Source of the DNA: Microbulbifer pacificus
Lineage (GTDB): Bacteria > Pseudomonadota > Gammaproteobacteria > Pseudomonadales > Cellvibrionaceae
Assembly (NCBI RefSeq): GCF_002959965.1
Contig: NZ_PREV01000026.1
Coordinates: forward strand, 2,337,001 to 2,401,000
DNA length: 64,000 nucleotides
Direction of reading: 5' to 3'
In this document: positions 44,901 to 52,033 of the stretch, in pieces
Layout of the letters: every line of letters starts with the position of its first letter
Numbering within the stretch: the first letter of the stretch is position 1
Notes under the pieces: model-generated
Database searches by the model: none
Told to the model about the DNA's origin: nothing
What the model saw: the letters and a program-made list of their open reading frames with translations, nothing else
Program-made: the position numbers and the translations under genes

Positions 44901-46091
44901 AACCTGCCGAACAAGGTGCAGGCCGAAGCCTACGGCACCATGAGCTCGGTGCGTGTGGATAAAACCACCGATGTCAGCGGCTTTCTGGATATTACCGAAA
45001 CTGTCACCGACAGCTGGGTGGAATACAACCTGGTGGGCAGTGCCGGCAGCGCGCAACTGCAACTGCGTGTGGCTGCGGACGCTTCCACCAGTATCGAAGT
45101 ACTGATCGACGGCGTCAGCCAGGGAACCGTGGCAGTGCCCGCGACCGCCGGCGCCTGGGACACGCTTTCCACCCATGTGAATCTGAATGACGGTGCGCAG
45201 AAACTGCGCCTGGTGTTCGCCGGCGCAGTGCAATTGAACTGGCTGGATATCGGCGGCGGAAGTGGTGATCCCGACCCCGAGCCCACCGGCAATATTGCAC
45301 TGAACAAAAACGTCACCGTGTCCTCCATGGAAAACGGTGACCTGAGCGGCGCGGCTGCCGTGGACGGCGATATGGGTACCCGCTGGTCCAGCGCGTGGAG
45401 CGATCCGCAGTGGATCTCCGTGGACCTCGGCAGTGTGTCTTCCATCGACAGCGTGGTACTGAAATGGGAGGCCGCTTACGGTCGCGTCTATGACGTGCAA
45501 GTATCTGACGACGGTCAGAACTGGAGTACCGTCGCCACAGTAACCGACAGCGACGGTGGCGAGGATATGCTTTCCGGTCTCGGTGCCAGCGGCCAGTTTG
45601 TACGTGTCTTTATCCACGAACGTGCCACCGGTTGGGGAGCGTCTCTGTGGGAACTGGAAATTTACGGTAGCGGCGGAACCACGGAACCTCCCTGCTGTGA
45701 CCCGCAGCCGGGTGGCGACCTGGCCCTGAACAAGCCGGTTAGCGCCTCCTCGGCGGAAGGTAACTACTGGTTTCCCGAATATGCGGTGGACGGCGACGCG
45801 GGCACCCGCTGGGCGACGGACTTCAGCGACAACCAGTGGATTCAGGTGGATCTCGGTGCGGTGTACAGTCTCAGTCAGGTTGTGCTGAACTGGGAGGCGG
45901 CCTACGGCAAAGTCTATGAGATTCAGGTCTCCGCCGACGGCAGCAACTGGGCCACCGCGACCAGCGTCAGCAATGGTGACGGCGGGGTAGACCAGCTCAG
46001 TCTTGCTACCAGCGGCCGGTATGTGCGTATGCAGGGTATCGAGCGCGGTACCGTCTACGGTTATTCCCTGTGGAGTTTTGAAGTGTATTGA
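41904..46091 (+). CDS. Bifunctional GH16-GH128 beta-1,3-glucanase with CBM and discoidin modules
   Basis: A secreted 1,395-residue protein. Order: signal peptide (to TAQAQ, about 33); GH16 with GEIDIMEAG (E148, D150, E153); two homologous beta-sandwich repeats (about 295-455 and 460-635, each containing DxYGxVRDGxWHxxxIPxS); PKD domain (645-735, YSWDFGDG); GH128-type barrel (738-985) with acid/base E820 in FNEPN and nucleophile E923 in LTEFSAW; CBM6-like domain (1000-1115); two discoidin domains (1128-1255, 1268-1395). I choose ATG 41904 because the signal peptide starts there and GGGA precedes it. Two beta-1,3-glucanase folds in one chain suggest attack on insoluble or branched glucan. Confidence 0.9.
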   Translation: MKTKRATVKRRLLLTAACLLAQPALLATAQAQTAPIWADEFDGDQINRDTWTFTTGGDGNGNGELQYYTASQKNAYVEDGNLVIEARRENYEGKEFTSARLHTNGRFGFKYGTLEARIKLPKLDNGLWPAFWMLGNNFGVDGWPKSGEIDIMEAGYKAAIDNGTVNNAVSGALHWWHESGDWSDWLQADHAEEVVLENNLYDQYHTYRLDWTPEALTISVDDTQVLTMDITDPNLSEFRDNPNHILLNLAVGGWNFVEITDPAQITAQFPAKMYVDYVRLYANEHTEVDVASENYYRGDFGIMTETHPVLDEFNWGDNANLYIWNNMTAVATAPSEGSAVLSYSVAAGDWWGMGLLHRDYNMRNYKHGYLHFDAKVNSSVNIEVNMASTSGGEAKVTLAEGGDQYGLVRDGEWHTVSIPLSKFGGLDMETIKTFFSVSGPAPAEAFEIAFDNIYLSESVALEAPEYGSYGIYTETAAHMDAGNFGFGVNGDLYVWDETLTLGTGDSREGNAALHLTSTGKGWFGLGFTAREGFNLTAFDNANAALHFSMKTSDQTDFRIGLKGGNVDGIGQVWIDFKPGADPYGFVRDGQWHDIVIPMSELAPDLELADMRQVLQVLGFGEVTSLSIDDVYMSGGEQAQDPGTDGEVVNRAPVAAIKPSVMGGPAGTSVVFDGSRSTDVNGDALTYSWDFGDGVTGSGVSVSHTYADNGSYRVVLTVSDGQASHSAVTHIFIADNYGAGKSGKRGLGYGHHSQEDFEVMSQGISWWYNWSHAPDVQIADIYQNYGVEFVPMAWNGAFDDQAMRDYIAAHPGVKYILAFNEPNFIDQAAMTPSQAAAEWPRLEAIADEFDLDIVSVAMNFCGNCVTENGTTYYDPIDYFDDFFAVCPDCRVDAISIHAYMPVVGAIEWYVDLFKKYNRPIWLTEFSAWEDTTTEAEQQKFLIQTVDYLENDPDVARYAWFTGRRNGHPYNGLFDYRQPGVLTELGNIYVNMPVHGAASVHNLPNKVQAEAYGTMSSVRVDKTTDVSGFLDITETVTDSWVEYNLVGSAGSAQLQLRVAADASTSIEVLIDGVSQGTVAVPATAGAWDTLSTHVNLNDGAQKLRLVFAGAVQLNWLDIGGGSGDPDPEPTGNIALNKNVTVSSMENGDLSGAAAVDGDMGTRWSSAWSDPQWISVDLGSVSSIDSVVLKWEAAYGRVYDVQVSDDGQNWSTVATVTDSDGGEDMLSGLGASGQFVRVFIHERATGWGASLWELEIYGSGGTTEPPCCDPQPGGDLALNKPVSASSAEGNYWFPEYAVDGDAGTRWATDFSDNQWIQVDLGAVYSLSQVVLNWEAAYGKVYEIQVSADGSNWATATSVSNGDGGVDQLSLATSGRYVRMQGIERGTVYGYSLWSFEVY

Positions 46092-46111
46092 TCGTCGATT
46101 GATACCGGGAC

Positions 46112-46134
46112 GGGCACCGGCTCAGCCGGTGCCC
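46112..46134. terminator. Bidirectional hairpin between convergent genes
   Basis: A perfect ten-base-pair stem (GGGCACCGGC / GCCGGTGCCC) lies in the 71-base gap between the convergent GH16-GH128 and AraC-type genes. A second small hairpin (GCCC/GGGC) follows. There is no T-run on either strand, so termination is plausible but not certain. Confidence 0.5.
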
Positions 46135-46162
46135 GACTGCCCGTCAAAGGGCAACTGTCGGC

Positions 46163-47320
46163 TCAGCTGTGAGCCACACCCGCCGCCAGCGCCTGTTTGC
46201 GGTATTCCGTTGGTGACATGCCCACCAACCGGCTGAAGAAACGATGGAAGGCGGACTTGCTGTTGAAGCCGGATTCCAGCAACACATCCAATACCGTCAT
46301 ATCCACCTTTTCGGGATCGGACAGCAGCGCCTTGGCAGCTTCGACCCGATAGCTGTTCACATACTCAAAAAAGTTGGTGCCGAAGTGCTTGTTGATCACC
46401 GCGGATACTTCTTTCGCGGGCAGGTCGATGCGTTCAGAAAATTGTTCCAGATTCAGGTTTTTCTTCAGGTAGATTTTGTCGCTTTCCATCGCATTGCGTA
46501 CCTTCTCGATGGCCGGTTCCGACGGTTCCTCTTCCGTGGTGGTCTCGCGGGCCTCCTCTTTCGGCTGGGTAACCAGCAGCTGATGCGCATAGGTCAGGCT
46601 GTAGGCAAAGAACGCATTGATCAGGATGAACGCCAGATAGTTATCGGCGATGCCCATGTAGTCGGCGACCACCACGCTGGAGAACTTCGCCACTACGTGC
46701 ACCACCATGGTCCAGGTCCAGGAAATACACACGCCCCAGGCCAGCGCCGACAGCCAGTGCAGTTCGGTTTCCGAATAGTGGGAATACTCATCTTTCAGTG
46801 CATGGCGATAGCGGCGGATTTGCAGCAGTGCCGCAATGGCGTAGATAAATGGCACCAGTGAGGCCAGGTCCCAGATGAATTCGATGGCAGTATCCGGCAG
46901 AGACTGGCCCGCATCGGCCACATGGCGCAGGTCGCTGCTGGAAATACCGAAGATCGCGATACACAGCAGAACCGCCAGAGTGGGAAGCAGATGCAATGCC
47001 TGACGACGGTTGAATTGAAGCTTCTGCTGGGTGAGCGAGCAGAAATACAGGTAAATTGCCGGCCCCTTCAGCAGCAACGCCGCGAACAACAGGTACGGCA
47101 GCAGGGTCTGTTCAAGCCACGGCGCCAGTGTGAACTGGTCGTTCCACAGCAGCAGGGTACAGCCGGAGGCCACCGCGATAATCAGCAGGAACGCCGTCAG
47201 CAGGCGGCCGTCGTGACGAGCGCGAGTGGGCAGTATTGACTGGAATACTGCCAGCAACAGGCACTCCGCCGCGGTCATCAGCAGTACCACGTCGTGGATG
47301 TTGAATATGTACTGTTTCAT
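46163..47320 (-). CDS. Membrane-embedded AraC-family regulator
   Basis: A 385-residue protein with about seven N-terminal membrane spans (residues 1-245) and a cytoplasmic C-terminal AraC helix-turn-helix pair (about 285-380; LNLEQFSERIDLPAKEVSAVINKHFGTNFFEYVNSYRVEAAK, then VLDVLLESGFNSKSAFHRFFSRLVGMSPTEYRK). A charged linker (EEARETTTEEEPSEP) joins them. Such proteins sense a signal at the membrane and bind DNA from there. It is convergent to the bifunctional glucanase and divergent from glucokinase. Tandem AAAGTG repeats lie in its upstream region. It is the best candidate to bind the motif shared by the beta-glucan genes; that is inference. Confidence 0.88.
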   Translation of the reverse strand: MKQYIFNIHDVVLLMTAAECLLLAVFQSILPTRARHDGRLLTAFLLIIAVASGCTLLLWNDQFTLAPWLEQTLLPYLLFAALLLKGPAIYLYFCSLTQQKLQFNRRQALHLLPTLAVLLCIAIFGISSSDLRHVADAGQSLPDTAIEFIWDLASLVPFIYAIAALLQIRRYRHALKDEYSHYSETELHWLSALAWGVCISWTWTMVVHVVAKFSSVVVADYMGIADNYLAFILINAFFAYSLTYAHQLLVTQPKEEARETTTEEEPSEPAIEKVRNAMESDKIYLKKNLNLEQFSERIDLPAKEVSAVINKHFGTNFFEYVNSYRVEAAKALLSDPEKVDMTVLDVLLESGFNSKSAFHRFFSRLVGMSPTEYRKQALAAGVAHS

Positions 47321-47487
47321 CGAATCATCGCCAGATTGGTTTGGGGCCTGTCTGCCACGTTCGCGGCGGCCTCTCTTTGTTATGTTTTATCGCTCTTGTG
47401 CGCGGGAGTATAAGAGAATTCCCCCCGCGGGAGGAGCGCAAGCCGCGCCCACGGTGTCCGCAGGCCATCCCGCTTGCGGATTTTCCG

Positions 47488-47532
47488 AAAGTGACACCGC
47501 CCAGTTTGACGATTTCCCCAAAGTGGGGCGAC
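47488..47532 (+). promoter_or_regulatory. Shared motif pair in the araC-glk divergent region
   Basis: CGAAAGTGACAC (AAAGTG at 47488-47493) and CCAAAGTGGGGCGAC (AAAGTG at 47520-47525) are 32 bases apart, close to the 33-base pairs elsewhere. They lie about 170-210 bases upstream of the AraC-type gene and 418 bases upstream of glucokinase. Confidence 0.5.
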
Positions 47533-47577
47533 GGAAGCGGAGACGCGCAGCACACTGGTCCTATCGGGTTTCCCGTA

Positions 47578-47715
47578 GCCTGTGTTGGAGAGGTGTTCCT
47601 TTTAGGCTCCTCGGCGAATCCCGCACAGGCACCCGACATCATCTCTCTTCTCCCGCCAAAAGGTCATTTCTCGTCGACCTATGGGACCGGCAGGTTCAGC
47701 CTGCCGGCATTTTTT
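47578..47715 (+). ncRNA. Structured leader or small RNA with terminator before glk
   Basis: Downstream of the motif pair, a stem GCCTGTG/CACAGGC encloses an inner GGAG/CTCC pair. AGGTC/GACCT follows, and finally the stem CCGGCAGG/CCTGCCGG (47687-47707) runs into TTTTTT (47710-47715), a good rho-independent terminator. The terminator lies 235 bases before glucokinase with no coding gene in front of it. It could end a short RNA, or act as an attenuator for glk. I could not match it to a known riboswitch. The rest of the 629-base gap holds nothing I can support. Confidence 0.35.
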
Positions 47716-47949
47716 CTCCCCCTCCGGCTTGAAGCGCATAAACTGAAGCGTTGAAACCCCCTGGGTTCTGCAGGCGCCTCATCCCTCCATATTTGTGTCT
47801 CCAACAGGCGGGAGGGGTGGAGTTTTCGTCGGCAAATCATTACCTTATAGCGCCATTTTTTTCAGGGGCTGTGCTGTGGCATCGGGGGCCGAGGTATCAG
47901 TTCAGACCAGAATCCGGCCTGCATCTAAGGATTATTTAAGGAAATAGCC

Positions 47950-48912
47950 ATGACCAGAATTGTCGCGGACATCGGTGGCACCAACGCCCGCTTCGCCGTA
48001 GCCCACTCTTATCAGGGCGGCTACCGGCTGGAAGCCATCCAGGTGGTGAACTGTGCGATGTTTGATGACTTCTACTCCGCAATGGGTCAATGGATTGAGG
48101 GGCTGGACGGGGAGCGCCCGACCCAGGCCTGCATTGCGGTGGCCGGACCGGTGGAGAAGACCCCCGAGGGTGGGCGCGTGACCATGACCAACCTGGGTTG
48201 GGACATACGCGCTGAAGCACTCTGCCGGCGGTTCTCATTGGAGCGCGCACTGGTAGTGAATGACTTCGCCGCCCTTGCGCTATCGCTGCCGCGGCTGCCG
48301 GAAGAAGACAAATGGGCGCTGCGGGATGTGCCTGCACAGGCCAACGGCCCCATGGTCGTGCTTGGCCCCGGCACCGGCCTCGGCGTGGCCGGCCTCGTCA
48401 GTGAGAGCGGTCATTACCGCGTGGTACCGGGGGAGGGCGGCCACGCCAACCTCTCCGCCGGCAGCGAGCGCGAACTGGAGCTGCTGCGTATTCTCGCCCG
48501 TGACCAGATGCCGGTGTACAACGAGTACGTGCTGAGTGGCGGTGGCCTGGTCAACCTGTACCGTGCCGTGTGTGCACTGCACGGACGCGAGGCGGAAGCG
48601 CTGACGCCGCCAGATGTCAGCAGCCGCGGCCTGGATGGCTCCGACCTGCTGTGTCGGGAAACCCTGATCGACTTTCTCAATTTCCTCGGCAGTGCCGCCG
48701 GTGATGCGGCGCTTTACTACGTCGCCCGCGGTGGGGTGTTCCTCGGTGGTGGTGTGCTGCCGCGTATCGAATCCCTGTTGCCGGAGAGCCAGTTTGAGCA
48801 GCGCTTTACCACCAAGGGCCGCCTGGGCGAGTGGCTGAAGGGGGTGCGGGTGGAGGTCCTCAAAGCCGGCTACCCGGCGCTGATCGGCGCCGCCGCCTGG
48901 CTGGAGAACTGA
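47950..48912 (+). CDS. glk: Glucokinase
   Basis: A 320-residue cytoplasmic ROK-unrelated (GlkA-type) glucokinase, ATP + glucose giving glucose 6-phosphate. It starts TRIVADIGGTNARFAVA (phosphate-binding loop). Further marks are ACIAVAGPV, LVVNDFAALALSLP, the adenosine-site VLGPGTGLGVAGL, and the conserved VVPGEGGHANLSAGSERELEL, ending with GVFLGGGVLPRI. The length is typical. AAGGAAAT precedes the start. Its position among beta-glucan genes fits the last step: phosphorylation of glucose released by GH3 and GH97 and carried in by the sodium symporter. Confidence 0.95.
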   Translation: MTRIVADIGGTNARFAVAHSYQGGYRLEAIQVVNCAMFDDFYSAMGQWIEGLDGERPTQACIAVAGPVEKTPEGGRVTMTNLGWDIRAEALCRRFSLERALVVNDFAALALSLPRLPEEDKWALRDVPAQANGPMVVLGPGTGLGVAGLVSESGHYRVVPGEGGHANLSAGSERELELLRILARDQMPVYNEYVLSGGGLVNLYRAVCALHGREAEALTPPDVSSRGLDGSDLLCRETLIDFLNFLGSAAGDAALYYVARGGVFLGGGVLPRIESLLPESQFEQRFTTKGRLGEWLKGVRVEVLKAGYPALIGAAAWLEN

Positions 48913-48950
48913 CTGGCCCGTTCTCTCCCTCAGAACCGCGCTCTTTCGGG

Positions 48951-48979
48951 CTGAACAATTTTTGTTCACCGCGTATAAT
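48951..48979 (+). promoter_or_regulatory. Promoter with overlapping inverted repeat before third TBDR
   Basis: A -35-like CTGAAC (48951-48956) and -10 TATAAT (48974-48979) are 17 bases apart. A perfect inverted repeat TGAACAATTTTTGTTCA (48952-48968) covers the -35 and spacer, an arrangement typical of a repressor site. Confidence 0.6.
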
Positions 48980-49000
48980 CCCCCTCCATGGTGACCCGGG

Positions 49001-49073
49001 CCGGCCCCCTCCTCCTCCGCCGGCCCCGGCTTCTCCCCCCTCCTCCCCCCTTGGGGGTGGAGGATATGGACTT
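49001..49073. repeat. C-rich low-complexity tract in the TBDR leader
   Basis: CCGGCCCC followed by CTCCTCCTC and again CCGGCCCC followed by TCCCCCCTCCTCCCCCC lies between the promoter and the start codon. The other strand is rich in runs of three to six G and could form a G-quadruplex-like structure. CCCCCCTTGGGGGTGGAGG can also form a hairpin close to the start. Confidence 0.5.
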
Positions 49074-49129
49074 CGGGTAGGCCTAGGATGGCATTACTCA
49101 CCATAACGATAAGTCCAAGGGAGAAGATG

Positions 49130-51913
49130 ATGAGTCTGACAAACAAACGTTTCCGGCCGGCACTGCTGTCTGCAGCTATTGCCGCGTCCGCTGTTTCCGT
49201 TGGTGCTTTTGCCCAGGAAGAGGGTAACACCCAGCTGGAAGAAATTACCGTTACCGGTTTCCGTAAGAGTGTTATGGACTCTATCGGCACCAAGCGCGAT
49301 GCCAAGGCGGTAGTCGAGGCCATCTCTGCCGAAGACATCGGCAAGTTGCCGGATTCCTCCATTGCTGAAGCCATTTCTCGTCTGCCGGGCCTGGCGACCC
49401 AGCGCCTGGACGGACGTGCGAGCCGCGTTACCATTCGCGGTTTCGGTGAAAACGAAAGTGCCACTACCTTTAACGGCCGCGAGCAAGTCTCCATCAGCGA
49501 TAACCGCGGTGTTGAATTCGATCTCTACCCCTCTGAGATCATGAGCGGCGTAACCGTCTACAAAACCCCGACCGCCAGCCTCGATGCCGAAGGTATCGCA
49601 GGCGTAATCGACATGCAGACTGTAAAACCGCTGTCTCGTGGCGAGCGTGTAATCCAGTTCAATGGCCAGATGGAGCAAACCAGCTTCGACAAGCTGAACC
49701 CGGATGGCGAAGACCAGGGCCATCGCGGCACCTTCTCCTATATCGACCAGTTCGCGGACGACACCATTGGTGTGGCGTTTGCCTACAACACCATGAGCTC
49801 CCCAAACCAGGAAGAGCGCTGGAACACTTGGGGTTACCGTACCGATGCCCCCGGTCTGGAAGGCTATTCCGTACTCGGCGGTGCCAAACCGTTCGTGCGT
49901 TCGTCCCTGCTGGAGCGCGACAGCGCCATGCTGGTGGTTGAGTTGCAACCCAATGAAAAGCTGCACACCACCCTAGACGCCCTGTATGTAGATTTTTCTG
50001 ATGAGAAAATCCTCCGCGGTATCGAAATACCGGTCGCATGGGGACAGGGGGCGATCACCGCGAACGATATTGATGAAGAAACTGGCTTTGTAACCAGCGC
50101 TACTACCGAGGGGCAGCGCGTGGTCGTGCGCAACGACCTGGAAACCCGTGGAGCTGACCTCAAGTCTTTTGGTTTCAATACCAAGTACGATTTCAGCGAC
50201 AGTTTCCAGTTGGAATTTGACGCAAGTCACTCTGCGGTCAAGCGTAAGATTTGGAGTTTCGAGAGCTACTCTGGTACCGGCCGAGGTGACAGCGAGGGTA
50301 TTGCCGACGATCTGACCTATACCTTTGATGGTGGCAACACCGGCGCCAAATTTGAACACGGCCTGGATTACAGCGACTGGAACCTTATCCAGATGGGGGG
50401 GCCGCTGACCTGGGGATGGAGCCAGGCGCTGAATGACAAATACGGTCTGGCTGGTTCTGATTACGAGAACGCGGCTCAGGACGGCTTCCTGAATGCGCCG
50501 GAAATTGATGACGAGCTGACCTCTCTGCGTCTGGCGGCCACCCAGATGGTGGAAGCGGGTATCGTCAATGAAATCAGCTATGGTGTTTCCTACCGTGATC
50601 GCGAGAAGGAAAAACGCTCCAAGGGCTACTACATGACCTTGGCAAACTTCGACGCGGAAAATGGCGGCATGCTGGTGGTTCCAGAAGAATATCGCCTGGG
50701 CAGTGTTTCGCTGGACTTTATCGGTATGGGCGACATGATTGCCTATGATGCTGCGGCTATGCTGCGCGACGGTTATTACGATCTGACCGACGAAGCGCTT
50801 ACCGGTATTCAGCACTTGACCAAGTCCTACAATGTTGGTGAAACGGTAACCTCTGCTTTTGCTCAGGCATCACTGGAAACCGAAATTGCCGGCCTGCCAC
50901 TGACTGGTTCTGCAGGTGTGCGTTACGTGTACACCGAAGTGGATACCAAGGGTTATACGGGTAAAGTGGAAAATGGTCTGGTGGTTGCGGAAGCCTCCGA
51001 CGTGAAGCATGACTACGGCCATGTGCTGCCGAGCCTGAACCTGGCACTGGCGATTGACGAACAGCAGACTCTGCGTTTCGGTGCGGCCAAGACCATCTCC
51101 CGCGCGCGCATGGACGAGATGAATTCATCTGTGAGCTTCGAGTTCATGTCCACTGCAGATGCTAACGGCAATAACTTCAAGATCAGCGGTGGTAACCCAT
51201 ATCTTGAGCCGAAAGAAGCAATTGGCCTGGATCTCTCCTACGAGAACTACTTCAGTGACGAAGGTTACTACTCTGTAGCGCTGTTCTGGAAAGACCTGGA
51301 CTCCTGGCATTTCGACGGCAACTACGAAGTTGACATGTCTGAGGTGCTGGACCTGAGCTCTGTGGAGCTTCCGGAAGGCGTCAATACCACTGCGACCCGT
51401 TACTCCAAGATCAACGGTGGTGGCGGTACTCTGCAGGGTTATGAGTTGTCTCTGTCATTGCCGTTCAACCTGTTCAGTGAGAGTTTGGACGGCTTTGGCT
51501 TGCTGGCGAGCCACACAGGCGTAAGTTCTGATATCACAGACCCGAATGGCAGCGACTATGAGTTGCCGGGTCTGTCTGACAGCATCCAGAATCTGACCTT
51601 CTACTACGACAACCACGGCTTCTCCGCCCGTACCAGTGTGCGCAAACGCTCCGACTTCAAGGGCGAAGTATATGGTGTTGGCTTCGACAGCCAGCAGGTG
51701 GACGTTGTTGGCGAAACCATTGTCGATGCTCAATTGGGCTATGACTTCGGTGAGTCCGGTATCGGCGGCCTGGAAGGTCTGTCCGTCTATCTGCAGGGTA
51801 TCAACCTTACCGATGAGCCTTTCACTACACTGAGCGGCGATAACGCGCTGCAGGTGCGTGACTACCAGAGCTACGGCAAGACCTATTTGCTGGGCTTCAG
51901 CTACAAGCTGTAA
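49130..51913 (+). CDS. TonB-dependent receptor (third)
   Basis: A 927-residue outer-membrane importer with signal peptide (to GAFAQ), TonB-box-like LEEITVTG, plug (AISAEDIGKLPDSSIAEAISRLPGLATQ, VRGFG-like ITIRGFGENES) and a barrel ending YLLGFSYKL. I choose ATG 49130, the second of two adjacent ATGs, because it sits six bases after AAGGGAG; an earlier start adds 14 residues before the signal. It lies behind glucokinase with its own promoter, is followed by a terminator, and then by a halogenase-family gene, repeating the TBDR-halogenase pairing seen twice elsewhere. Confidence 0.92.
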   Translation: MSLTNKRFRPALLSAAIAASAVSVGAFAQEEGNTQLEEITVTGFRKSVMDSIGTKRDAKAVVEAISAEDIGKLPDSSIAEAISRLPGLATQRLDGRASRVTIRGFGENESATTFNGREQVSISDNRGVEFDLYPSEIMSGVTVYKTPTASLDAEGIAGVIDMQTVKPLSRGERVIQFNGQMEQTSFDKLNPDGEDQGHRGTFSYIDQFADDTIGVAFAYNTMSSPNQEERWNTWGYRTDAPGLEGYSVLGGAKPFVRSSLLERDSAMLVVELQPNEKLHTTLDALYVDFSDEKILRGIEIPVAWGQGAITANDIDEETGFVTSATTEGQRVVVRNDLETRGADLKSFGFNTKYDFSDSFQLEFDASHSAVKRKIWSFESYSGTGRGDSEGIADDLTYTFDGGNTGAKFEHGLDYSDWNLIQMGGPLTWGWSQALNDKYGLAGSDYENAAQDGFLNAPEIDDELTSLRLAATQMVEAGIVNEISYGVSYRDREKEKRSKGYYMTLANFDAENGGMLVVPEEYRLGSVSLDFIGMGDMIAYDAAAMLRDGYYDLTDEALTGIQHLTKSYNVGETVTSAFAQASLETEIAGLPLTGSAGVRYVYTEVDTKGYTGKVENGLVVAEASDVKHDYGHVLPSLNLALAIDEQQTLRFGAAKTISRARMDEMNSSVSFEFMSTADANGNNFKISGGNPYLEPKEAIGLDLSYENYFSDEGYYSVALFWKDLDSWHFDGNYEVDMSEVLDLSSVELPEGVNTTATRYSKINGGGGTLQGYELSLSLPFNLFSESLDGFGLLASHTGVSSDITDPNGSDYELPGLSDSIQNLTFYYDNHGFSARTSVRKRSDFKGEVYGVGFDSQQVDVVGETIVDAQLGYDFGESGIGGLEGLSVYLQGINLTDEPFTTLSGDNALQVRDYQSYGKTYLLGFSYKL

Positions 51914-51935
51914 TCTCTACTGAGTTGTCTCTATA

Positions 51936-51967
51936 GCCCCTGTAATTTCGGTTGCAGGGGCTTTTTT
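51936..51967 (+). terminator. Rho-independent terminator after third TBDR
   Basis: Stem GCCCCTG / CAGGGGC (51936-51961) followed by TTTTTT. It lies 22 bases past the stop and 67 bases before the next start. Confidence 0.9.
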
Positions 51968-52033
51968 GTTTGCTGGGAAGCGTTATGTGATTTCGAAGGA
52001 TCCCGTTTAAGAAACCCGTAAAGGGATAGCGTT

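Noticed and set aside
43452..45617. A 721-codon open frame antisense to the GH16-GH128 gene
   Set aside because: The plus-strand protein has catalytic motifs and domain structure throughout. The antisense translation is His/Gly/Val-rich without a domain.
47578..47680. Resemblance to a glycine or SAH riboswitch on either strand
   Set aside because: Short pieces (GGAGAG, GCCGAGGAGC) look similar, but the conserved core and order of stems do not fit, and glucokinase is not a usual target.
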